64,000 nucleotides of DNA, taken from positions 1-64,000 of the forward strand of contig NZ_JBPPLY010000001.1 of assembly GCF_051535215.1 (NCBI RefSeq). The letters run 5' to 3'. Source of the DNA: Nitrobacter sp051535215. Lineage in GTDB: Bacteria; Pseudomonadota; Alphaproteobacteria; Rhizobiales; Xanthobacteraceae. Below are positions 40,822 to 47,077 of this stretch, in pieces (the first letter of the stretch is position 1; each line of letters opens with the position of its first letter). Below the pieces are notes generated by a model. The model was not told where the DNA came from, ran no database searches, and was given only the letters and a program-made list of their open reading frames with translations. A program made the translations under genes and the position numbers.

Positions 40822-41928
40822 GTGTCATTCACGCTCCCGCCGGACGCCAACGGCATCCTGCCCGACCGCATGATCGCGGCGATGGCGGATGCAGGGCTGA
40901 TCCTTCCCGAGTATCCCTTCGTCGAAAGCCAGATCCAGCCGGCTAGTCTGGACCTTCGGCTCGGCGCCACCGCCTACCGGGTGCGCGCCAGCTTTCTGCC
41001 GGGACCGGATGCGACCGTCGCCGAACGCATCGACGAATTGAAGCTGCACGAAATCGATCTCTCCGATGGCGCGGTGCTGGAGACCAACTGCGTCTACATC
41101 GTGCCGCTGCTTGAAAGCCTTGCCCTGCCGCCGGAGATCATCGCTTCGGCCAATCCGAAAAGTTCGACCGGACGGCTCGACGTGTTCACGCGCGTGATCG
41201 CCGACGGCACACGGCGCTTCGACATGATCGGCGCCGGCTATCACGGCCCTCTCTATGCGGAGATCAGCCCCAAGACGTTTCCTGTGCTGCTGCGTGAAGG
41301 CTCACGGCTGTCTCAGGTCCGCTTCCGCACCGGCGACGCCATTCTCGAGGCCGACGAACTCGACGCCTTGCATGCGAGCGAACGGCTGGTCGATGTCGAG
41401 CATGCCGACTGCGCCAACGGGGTCGCGCTCAGTGTCGATCTCTCGGGCGAGAACGGCGGCGGTTTTGTCGGCTATCGCGCCAAGCGCCATACCGGCGTGG
41501 TCGATATCGATCGCCGCGGCGGCTATGCGGTTGGCGAATTCTGGGAGCCGATCGCGGCGCGGCCGGATCGCAGTCTCATCCTCGATCCCGGCGAGTTCTA
41601 CATTCTCGCATCAAAGGAAGCGGTGCAGGTACCGCCCGATTACGCCGCCGAAATGGTTCCGTTCGATCCGCTGGTCGGCGAGTTCCGTGTGCATTACGCC
41701 GGCTTTTTCGATCCCGGATTCGGTTATGCGGGCGCGGGCGGCCAGGGCTCGCGCGCGGTGCTGGAGGTGCGCTCGCGCGAGGTGCCGTTCATTCTCGAGC
41801 ATGGCCAGATCGTCGGCCGTCTGGTTTATGAAAAAATGCTGGCGCGGCCCGACGCGATGTACGGCCAGCGCATCGGCTCCAACTATCAGGCCCAGGGCCT
41901 CAAGCTGTCGAAGCATTTCCGCGTATGA
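40822..41928 (+). CDS. dcd: 2'-deoxycytidine 5'-triphosphate deaminase (two-domain form)
   Basis: A 368-residue protein with a GTG start. It is roughly twice the length of the common 180-190-residue dCTP deaminase and contains two dUTPase-like halves. The first shows QIQPASLDLRLG and ANPKSSTGRLDVFTRVIAD. The second shows LDPGEFYILASKEAVQVPP and FDPGFGYAGAGGQGSRAVLEV. It converts dCTP to dUTP for thymidylate synthesis. The double form is characteristic of alphaproteobacteria. It is divergent from metZ, with the SAM-II leader between them. A fluoride riboswitch begins about 55 bp after its stop. Confidence 0.9.
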   Translation: MSFTLPPDANGILPDRMIAAMADAGLILPEYPFVESQIQPASLDLRLGATAYRVRASFLPGPDATVAERIDELKLHEIDLSDGAVLETNCVYIVPLLESLALPPEIIASANPKSSTGRLDVFTRVIADGTRRFDMIGAGYHGPLYAEISPKTFPVLLREGSRLSQVRFRTGDAILEADELDALHASERLVDVEHADCANGVALSVDLSGENGGGFVGYRAKRHTGVVDIDRRGGYAVGEFWEPIAARPDRSLILDPGEFYILASKEAVQVPPDYAAEMVPFDPLVGEFRVHYAGFFDPGFGYAGAGGQGSRAVLEVRSREVPFILEHGQIVGRLVYEKMLARPDAMYGQRIGSNYQAQGLKLSKHFRV

Positions 41929-41983
41929 CAATGGACCTTCGGACTTGACCGGCTCGCCGATCCGGCTAGCATGGCTGAGATCG

Positions 41984-42034
41984 ATGGGGATGGAGTCCCC
42001 CGATAACCGCCGCAAGGCTGATGACTCCTACCGG
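41984..42034 (+). ncRNA. Fluoride riboswitch (crcB motif)
   Basis: GGGGATGGAGTCCCCC is followed by GATAACCGCC, AAGGCTGATGACTCCTAC. These reproduce the consensus of the fluoride aptamer (GGxGATGGxGTxCxCC, then ATAACCGC or AAACNGC, then GCTGATGACTCCTAC). The P1 stem, pseudoknot segment and terminator-overlapping end are all in place. The downstream operon ends in the fluoride exporter crcB, as expected. Fluoride binding would block the following terminator and allow expression. Confidence 0.95.
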
Positions 42035-42060
42035 GCGCTTGCGCGTCGGTAGGAGCTGTT
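42025..42060 (+). terminator. Expression-platform hairpin of the fluoride riboswitch
   Basis: CTCCTACCG (42025-42033) pairs with CGGTAGGAG (42047-42055), followed by the short pyrimidine run CTGTTTCCTTCC. The left arm is the last part of the aptamer, so ligand-bound aptamer and terminator exclude each other. Confidence 0.8.
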
Positions 42061-42093
42061 TCCTTCCCCCGCAGCGCCCGAGAAAGGGCGCTT

Positions 42094-42300
42094 ATGACCA
42101 GACTGCCGAATTCGCTGTCAGTCTCGTTATGGGGCATCGGCGTCTGCTGGATTGCGGTCGCGATCGCATACCTGACGGATTCCGACATGGTCCCGATAGA
42201 TTCTCTGCTGGTATCGCTGGCGGTGCTCCTGCTGGTGCCGCTGGCGGTGATCGGCGCTCTCGGCCGCATGATCCAATCGCCGCCGGAGCACCGCTTGTGA
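42094..42300 (+). CDS. Small two-helix membrane protein under the fluoride riboswitch
   Basis: A 68-residue protein, not recognised. It has two hydrophobic helices (about residues 10-27 and 37-57) separated by TDSDMVPIDS, and a short polar tail. It is the first gene after the fluoride riboswitch hairpin (39 bp) and precedes crcB by 94 bp. Its TGA stop falls in the left part of repeat copy A7. The composition and helix spacing look like a real membrane protein, and the position argues for fluoride-inducible expression. A role in fluoride resistance is inferred, not shown. Confidence 0.65.
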   Translation: MTRLPNSLSVSLWGIGVCWIAVAIAYLTDSDMVPIDSLLVSLAVLLLVPLAVIGALGRMIQSPPEHRL

Positions 42301-42380
42301 TGAAGTCAGAAGCAAGCCTTGATTTTGATTCGACGCGTTTTCTTCACGCGAACCGCTATTCGCCTCGCTCGAAAACGCCC
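42291..42380 (+). repeat. Dispersed repeat family A, copy 7
   Basis: It contains CCGCTTGTGATGAAGTCAGA, GACGCGTTTTCTTCACGCG and GCTCGAAAACGCC. It lies between the 68-residue gene and crcB and overlaps the stop codon of the former. Confidence 0.8.
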
Positions 42381-42394
42381 CATGGAGGCCGACA

Positions 42395-42775
42395 TTGAAC
42401 TGGACGTCTATTCTGGCCGTCGCGGCCGGCGGGTCGCTTGGATCGGTGGCCCGCTATCTCGTCAGCATCGGCTTCGGGCGGCTGCTGGGTCCAAAGTTTC
42501 CGTGGGGCACCCTATTCATCAATATCACCGGATCGCTCCTGATCGGCCTGTTCGCCGGCCTGTTCGCGACGCGATGGAATCTGCCCCCGGCGGTGCGCAT
42601 CTTCCTCACGGTCGGTATTTGCGGCGGCTACACCACTTTCTCCACGTTCTCGCTCGATTTCTTCTATTTGTTCGAGCGCGGCGAGTGGGCGGCGGCCAGC
42701 GCTTACATGATCGGCTCCGTCGTACTCTCCATCAGCGCGCTGATCGCAGGCATCCAGATCGTGCGGCTGCTTTAA
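42395..42775 (+). CDS. crcB: Fluoride efflux transporter CrcB/Fluc
   Basis: A 126-residue four-helix membrane protein that works as an antiparallel dimer forming a fluoride channel. Family motifs: GGSLGSVARYLVS (helix 1), PWGTLFINITGSLLIGLF (helix 2) and GICGGYTTFSTFSLD (helix 3 break, with the Thr/Ser track and the central sodium site). The start lies 15 bp after a family A repeat. A fluoride riboswitch about 360 bp upstream controls the unit. Confidence 0.95.
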   Translation: MNWTSILAVAAGGSLGSVARYLVSIGFGRLLGPKFPWGTLFINITGSLLIGLFAGLFATRWNLPPAVRIFLTVGICGGYTTFSTFSLDFFYLFERGEWAAASAYMIGSVVLSISALIAGIQIVRLL

Positions 42776-42874
42776 AATATTACCGCCGTCTCCCCGCCGC
42801 CATGTTCACGGGCTGGACTAACCGTCTTGGCGGACCGCTCCGTCTCGGCTACATCAGAGGACGAGAAGCAATAG

Positions 42875-42948
42875 GCGGGCGTAGTTCAATGGTAGAACGG
42901 CAGCTTCCCAAGCTGCATACGAGGGTTCGATTCCCTTCGCCCGCTCCA
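42875..42948 (+). tRNA. tRNA-Gly (anticodon CCC)
   Basis: Cloverleaf: acceptor GCGGGCG / CGCCCGC, anticodon arm GCAGC-TTCCCAA-GCTGC with anticodon CCC, T-arm GAGGG-TTCGATT-CCCTT, and an encoded CCA end. It is 74 nt long including CCA. It decodes GGG glycine codons. Confidence 0.97.
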
Positions 42949-42988
42949 TCATCGCTCTTTGAGGTGGATCAGGAGGGCTCTTGACGGG

Positions 42989-43555
42989 ATGGCCGCGCCG
43001 CATGACCGCAGCCGTGACGGACTCCTGAAGACCGGCGCCGCGGGCGCCGGAACAGGGATACTGACGCCGCTGATTCAACCGATGATCGACCACATCAACG
43101 GCGCGCCGGCAGACCTGCGAATAGCGCTTCTGGCCGTACCCTTCGCGATCCTCGTCCTCGTTCTGATCCAGATCGGCTCGGACAATCCACGGTGGGCGGC
43201 GCTGGCAGGGGGCGTGGTGGCTGTGATCGCCTTCGTCTGGGCAGTCGGCGTTGCGGTCTGGATCGACGGGCGGATTTCGGTTTCCGAAAGCGCCGTAAGA
43301 AATGTGTTGTCCGGTCTCGCCGGGGGTTTCGTCGGCTCCGGCACTCTGGCGCTCGGCGTCAGCTTGCTGCCGGCCAGCCCGCGCGATCCGCTGGCGTGGC
43401 TGCCGATGCTGGTGACCGGCACCAGCGCCGGCGCGCTACTCGCGCTCGACAACGCGCTCAGCCTCGACCTGGTGTCGACGCTCTATCCGGTGTGGCAGGC
43501 CGGCGTCGCCATCTGCCTTGCGATGGCGTTGCGACGGCGCACGCAATCGACCTGA
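42989..43555 (+). CDS. Unknown polytopic membrane protein
   Basis: A 188-residue protein from the ATG at 42989, with an upstream in-frame alternative at 42959. About five hydrophobic segments are seen, for example LRIALLAVPFAILVLVLIQI, ALAGGVVAVIAFVWAVGVAV and PLAWLPMLVTGTSAGALLAL. No family was recognised. It lies directly behind the tRNA gene and may be read through from its transcript. Confidence 0.65.
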   Translation: MAAPHDRSRDGLLKTGAAGAGTGILTPLIQPMIDHINGAPADLRIALLAVPFAILVLVLIQIGSDNPRWAALAGGVVAVIAFVWAVGVAVWIDGRISVSESAVRNVLSGLAGGFVGSGTLALGVSLLPASPRDPLAWLPMLVTGTSAGALLALDNALSLDLVSTLYPVWQAGVAICLAMALRRRTQST

Positions 43556-43581
43556 GCACGCACGTCCGGGCGTGAACCGCG

Positions 43582-43923
43582 CTATGGCGAGATCGTCAGC
43601 CTGGCCTTCATGTTGGGGTGAAAGCGGCAATAATAGTCTATCGTTCCCGGCTTTTTCAGCACCAGCCTCACGGTCTTGTTCGGCGGCAGCTCAACGTCCC
43701 AGTCGCCGTTCCGCGCCGTCGCGCTGTGCACGAAAATATCATCATTGACCCACTCGATGGTGTCGCCGACTTTGGCATTCGCCGCGGCGGGCGCGATCTC
43801 GAGGTCGCGCATTGTGATTTGAACGGTCGCCGCATGGGCCGGGACGGACAATTCCAAGATTGCGACGCCTGAGAGCGCGAATCCCGCGGCTGCAACCATC
43901 AGAAAATGTCCGCCCGGCTTCAT
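43582..43923 (-). CDS. Cupredoxin (plastocyanin/amicyanin-like) copper protein
   Basis: A 113-residue exported protein with a signal peptide (cut near AHA, residue 31). One cupredoxin domain carries a full type-1 copper site: His66 (DIFVHSAT), Cys99, His102 and Met105 (YYCRFHPNM). It would carry electrons or copper in the periplasm. It is third in a set with an ECF sigma factor and a DUF4142 protein on the same strand, which suggests joint, stress-related control. Confidence 0.92.
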   Translation of the reverse strand: MKPGGHFLMVAAAGFALSGVAILELSVPAHAATVQITMRDLEIAPAAANAKVGDTIEWVNDDIFVHSATARNGDWDVELPPNKTVRLVLKKPGTIDYYCRFHPNMKARLTISP

Positions 43924-43933
43924 GGGGCGCTCC

Positions 43934-44455
43934 TTATTTCAGTTCGGCCGCGACGTGTTCGGCATGCTGCTCGTGGCCCTGGAAGATCTTGAGCCCTGTC
44001 TGCAGCAGGCTCTTCAGCTCGGCATTGCTGGCGGACGGAATGAGCAGGGTCTCGAGCGCGCTGTCGACCGCCTTGTGATAGGCGACCTCGTTGTCGACGT
44101 AGGCCTTGTCGAACGCGGCCCCCTTCAGCGCCGACAATTCCTTGAGCTTGGCGGCGGCATTCTTGGAGAGCGTGCGGCTGGTATCGTTGTCTTCCGGAGT
44201 GACCTTCAGCTTCTTGACCAGTGCGAGCGCCTTCTTGTTCACCGCCTCATGATCCCGCACCATGTCGGCGGCGAACGCCTTCACTTTTTTGTTCTCGGAT
44301 TTCTCCAGCGCCTGCTTCGCCGCGGTGACATCGATGACGCCGGCGGTATAGGCAATATGCGCGATCTGCGGGTCGGTGGGCTTCGCATCCTGCGCGAAGG
44401 CGCCGCCGCTCAGCAGCACTGCTGCGGCGATCGCCGCGCTCAATCGGACAAGCAT
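43934..44455 (-). CDS. DUF4142 domain protein (exported)
   Basis: A 173-residue protein with a signal peptide (residues 1-20, ending GGAFA). The rest is the helical DUF4142 domain, a ferritin-like four-helix pattern: VIDVTAAKQALEKSENKKVK, FAADMVRDHEAVNKKALAL and AYVDNEVAYHKAVDSALETL. The His residues in DHEAVN and EVAYHK recur through the family and may bind metal. Function unknown. It lies 10 bp upstream of the cupredoxin gene on the same strand, so the two are almost certainly cotranscribed. Confidence 0.9.
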   Translation of the reverse strand: MLVRLSAAIAAAVLLSGGAFAQDAKPTDPQIAHIAYTAGVIDVTAAKQALEKSENKKVKAFAADMVRDHEAVNKKALALVKKLKVTPEDNDTSRTLSKNAAAKLKELSALKGAAFDKAYVDNEVAYHKAVDSALETLLIPSASNAELKSLLQTGLKIFQGHEQHAEHVAAELK

Positions 44456-44546
44456 CTTTGATACTCCTGTGACGCCGCGACCGGATCGCCGTGGCGTTTG
44501 GTTGAGACACAGGGTTGGATGCAGCGGGGCGGAACAGGTTCCTGGA

Positions 44547-45239
44547 TTATTTCGTCAGGCCCAGCCGACCGAGAACCGCATCGGTCAGGCGCGCGCAACG
44601 TCTGCCGGCAAAGGGAAACGCCTCCATCACCACCGGACCGATTTTCTTCTCGACGTTCTTGCGCAGCATCGCGCGGGCGCGATGAAGCCTCGTTTTCACG
44701 GTTTCCGGCTTCAGGTCCAGAATCTCGGCGGTTTCCTCCACGTTCATTCCCTCGATCACGCGGGTGATGAAGACGATACGGAAAGCTTCAGGCAGTTCGT
44801 CGACCGCCTGCTCGACGATGTGCTGCATTTCGCGCTGAGCCATGGTTTTTTCCGGATCATCTGACGTGGCGGAGCCGGGAAACTGGATGATACGGGCGTC
44901 CGACGCGACAGGCTCCAGCGTGGTCCAGTCGACACTCGGACGCTGGCGACGCAGCCGGCCGAGCGCCTCGTTCATGGCGATGCGCGCGAGCCAGGTCGCC
45001 AGACGAGCATCGCCCCGAAAACTTTCCAGATGCGTGAAGGCGCGAACGTAGGTTTCCTGCACGACGTCCTCCGCCTCGCTGTCGTTGCGAAGGATGCCGC
45101 GGGCGATCCGGTAGAGCTTGCGGTTGTTCGCCTGCATGATGGCACGGATAGCGCCCTCGTCACGCGCGCGAGCGCGGCGAACCAAGTCCAGATCGTCGTC
45201 AACGGTCTCCGCGGCCAGCCGGGACTGAATCTGTTGCAT
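44547..45239 (-). CDS. ECF-type RNA polymerase sigma factor
   Basis: A 230-residue sigma factor with region 2 (RNDSEAEDVVQETYVRAFTH, ARLATWLARIAMNEALGRLR) and region 4 (LPEAFRIVFITRVIEGMNVEETAEIL, then KTRLHRARAML). A C-terminal extension of about 25 residues (PFAGRRCARLTDAVLGRLGL) resembles that of sigma factors in copper- or stress-linked groups. No anti-sigma factor gene is adjacent. Instead a DUF4142 gene and a cupredoxin gene follow, which probably form its regulon or operon. Confidence 0.92.
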   Translation of the reverse strand: MQQIQSRLAAETVDDDLDLVRRARARDEGAIRAIMQANNRKLYRIARGILRNDSEAEDVVQETYVRAFTHLESFRGDARLATWLARIAMNEALGRLRRQRPSVDWTTLEPVASDARIIQFPGSATSDDPEKTMAQREMQHIVEQAVDELPEAFRIVFITRVIEGMNVEETAEILDLKPETVKTRLHRARAMLRKNVEKKIGPVVMEAFPFAGRRCARLTDAVLGRLGLTK

Positions 45240-45382
45240 GCGCTCCTCCCGTTTTCAGGATAGCTCTGTCGTTGAAGACATGGATGCGGCAAAACCGCCG
45301 AGGTTCCCGGTCGGTTCGGATTAACCATATCTGCGGCGGTTCCACGATTCACCTGCTGCGCATGCCGCGATAGCGGACGTGA

Positions 45383-45411
45383 CCGCGATCAGAGACCAAT
45401 CCTGATCGCGG
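45383..45411. promoter_or_regulatory. Perfect 10-bp inverted repeat in a divergent gap
   Basis: Arms CCGCGATCAG and CTGATCGCGG are separated by 9 nt. They lie in the 327-bp gap between the ECF sigma gene and the ClpP-like gene, about 145 bp upstream of the former's start. This could be an operator or a transcript hairpin. The remainder of the gap shows nothing recognised. Confidence 0.4.
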
Positions 45412-45566
45412 GTCGCGGAAAGTGCAGCGCGTCAGCAACACTGGATTTGAATTTGATGAAAGAGAGCGCAGTCATCTGGACAAAGCGCCGATCTCGCCGG
45501 AGGCTGCCGAGGTTGGGAATCGCACGACGGTCCCCGACGGATTCGGGGTCAACATCGGGGCGAACG

Positions 45567-46025
45567 ATGAAGGTCGTGACAGGATTGCTCGCAGCGGTTC
45601 TGGTGATGGGACATGTTGCGGCGAGTCACGCCGTTGTCCGGATCGGTGAAGACCGGGGCGGCCGTATCGGCACCTACGTCGATAAATATCAAAACCTTCG
45701 CAACTCGGGGCAGTCCGTCATTATTGACGGGCTGTGCGCATCGGCCTGCACCATTGTTCTCGGCGCGGTTCCCCACGACAAGATCTGCGTGACGTCGCAC
45801 GCCGCGCTCGGATTTCATGCCGCCTGGGACATCGGATCCGACGGTCAGGCCGTGACCAATCCCGAAGCGACCCACATGCTCTATCTGATGTACCCTTCCG
45901 CGGTACGGCGCTGGATTCAACAGCGCGGCGGCTTGACGCGGCGCATGATCTTCCTGCGCGGCCGCCAGCTCGCCGACATGTACCGTCCGTGCTATCTCGA
46001 TGCTCAGGCCTCGTCGGCGCACTGA
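45567..46025 (+). CDS. Exported protein related to the periplasmic ClpP-like family (COG3904)
   Basis: A 152-residue protein from the ATG at 45567 (MKVVTGLLAAVLVMGHVAAS), with a signal peptide; the frame is open further upstream. The segment VIIDGLCASACTIVLGAV matches the CASAC nucleophile block of COG3904 ClpP/crotonase-fold proteins, followed by a conserved His region (HAALGFHAAW). Peptidase activity is possible from the Ser of SAC but is not proven. Two further Cys could form a disulfide. It is divergent from the ECF sigma gene. Confidence 0.72.
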   Translation: MKVVTGLLAAVLVMGHVAASHAVVRIGEDRGGRIGTYVDKYQNLRNSGQSVIIDGLCASACTIVLGAVPHDKICVTSHAALGFHAAWDIGSDGQAVTNPEATHMLYLMYPSAVRRWIQQRGGLTRRMIFLRGRQLADMYRPCYLDAQASSAH

Positions 46026-46177
46026 CGCTGCCGCCACTTCATCACGACGTGATCGTCGGCGGTTACGCTTGCCTTGAGGGCGCGACTGGCCTTATCTGAA
46101 GCTTCAACGGATCGCATGGGCGGCGGCGCGTCTGCCGAGTGGCGAGGGTTGATTCTTCACGGGAATTGCGAAAAATC

Positions 46178-46351
46178 ATGCAGCGCCCGGCGCAACTGGC
46201 AACCTCGCAAAGAGGTATCGCCTCCACGATCGTAGCATGCAGCGCAGCCGCCGGCGCCGTGCTGCTGCTCGGAGCGCTGGCGCTGTGGGCGCACTACGGC
46301 ACCGCCGTGTTCTTCGAGATGCTGGCCTCCGGCATTGCCGCCTGCTTTTAG
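46178..46351 (+). CDS. Small single-helix membrane protein
   Basis: A 57-residue protein (MQRPAQLATSQRG...) with one strong hydrophobic helix (about residues 19-40) and a short C-terminal end. It is not recognised; similar short proteins are scattered in this family. The TAG stop (46349-46351) coincides with the start of repeat copy C2. An alternative GTG start lies at 46139. Confidence 0.5.
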   Translation: MQRPAQLATSQRGIASTIVACSAAAGAVLLLGALALWAHYGTAVFFEMLASGIAACF

Positions 46352-46455
46352 CGCGGATTCCTCCAAAGTGGATACCGGTTTCGTGATCAGGACAGGCATA
46401 ATCGCGAGCGTTTTGTTACGGTTATCCGAATTCCACACAGCCGGAAAATGCTCTA
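46349..46455 (+). repeat. Dispersed repeat family C, copy 2 (long, degenerate)
   Basis: The left end TAGCGCGGATTCCTCC aligns without gaps to TAGAGCATTTTCCGGC of other copies and continues AAGTGGATACCGGTTT. The right end is CCGGAAAATGCTCTA, the inverse of the left consensus. It lies directly upstream of the Sco gene. Confidence 0.7.
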
Positions 46456-46465
46456 AGGACATCTA

Positions 46466-47077
46466 ATGGCAAATCGAGCTACCCGCCCGCTGACCGTGTT
46501 CGCGGCCTTCATCGGCAGCCTGGCAATCGGCCTCACGGCGGTGCTTTGGCTGGCCGGCGGCGGCCCCTTTGGTAACAACCTGCTCGGCAAGACCCAGCCG
46601 GCGAAGATCGGCGGTCCGTTCCAGCTGACCGACCAGACCGGCCGGAGCGTCACCGAAAAGGATCTGATCGGCCGGCCGACGCTGATCTTCTTCGGCTATA
46701 CCCATTGCCCCGACGTCTGTCCGACCTCGCTATTCGAAATGTCGGAAGTGCTGCGGGCGATGGGCAAGGACGCCGACCGCGTCAACGCCTATTTCGTCAC
46801 TGTCGATCCGGAGCGCGACACCCAGGCCGCGATGAAGGAATATCTGTCCAGCTTCGATCCGCACCTGAAAGGCCTGACCGGCGATGCGGCCGCGGTCGGG
46901 AAGATCGTGTCCGCATATCGGGTCTTCGCCAAAAAGGTTCCGTTGAAAGACGGCGAATACTCGATGGATCATACGGCACTGATCTATCTGATGGATCGCG
47001 ACGGCAACTTTGTCTCGCCGTTCAATCTCAACCGCTCGCCTGACGCGGCCGCCGCCGATCTCAAGCGTTATCTGTAG
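46466..47077 (+). CDS. SCO1/SenC family copper chaperone
   Basis: A 203-residue membrane-anchored thioredoxin-fold protein. The N-terminal helix is at residues 9-29. The copper site is complete: CPDVCP (GYTHCPDVCPTSLF) plus the distal His in YSMDHTALIYLMDRDG. It delivers copper to the CuA site of cytochrome oxidase or acts as a periplasmic thiol reductase. Its 3' end overlaps the convergent glycosyltransferase gene by 10 bp. The cupredoxin gene 3 kb away may share the copper theme. Confidence 0.94.
   Translation: MANRATRPLTVFAAFIGSLAIGLTAVLWLAGGGPFGNNLLGKTQPAKIGGPFQLTDQTGRSVTEKDLIGRPTLIFFGYTHCPDVCPTSLFEMSEVLRAMGKDADRVNAYFVTVDPERDTQAAMKEYLSSFDPHLKGLTGDAAAVGKIVSAYRVFAKKVPLKDGEYSMDHTALIYLMDRDGNFVSPFNLNRSPDAAAADLKRYL

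Noticed and set aside
46466..47077. Sco gene as the PrrC component of the RegB/RegA system
   Set aside because: It is 25 kb from regA/regB, so no operon link can be claimed; only the protein family is the same.
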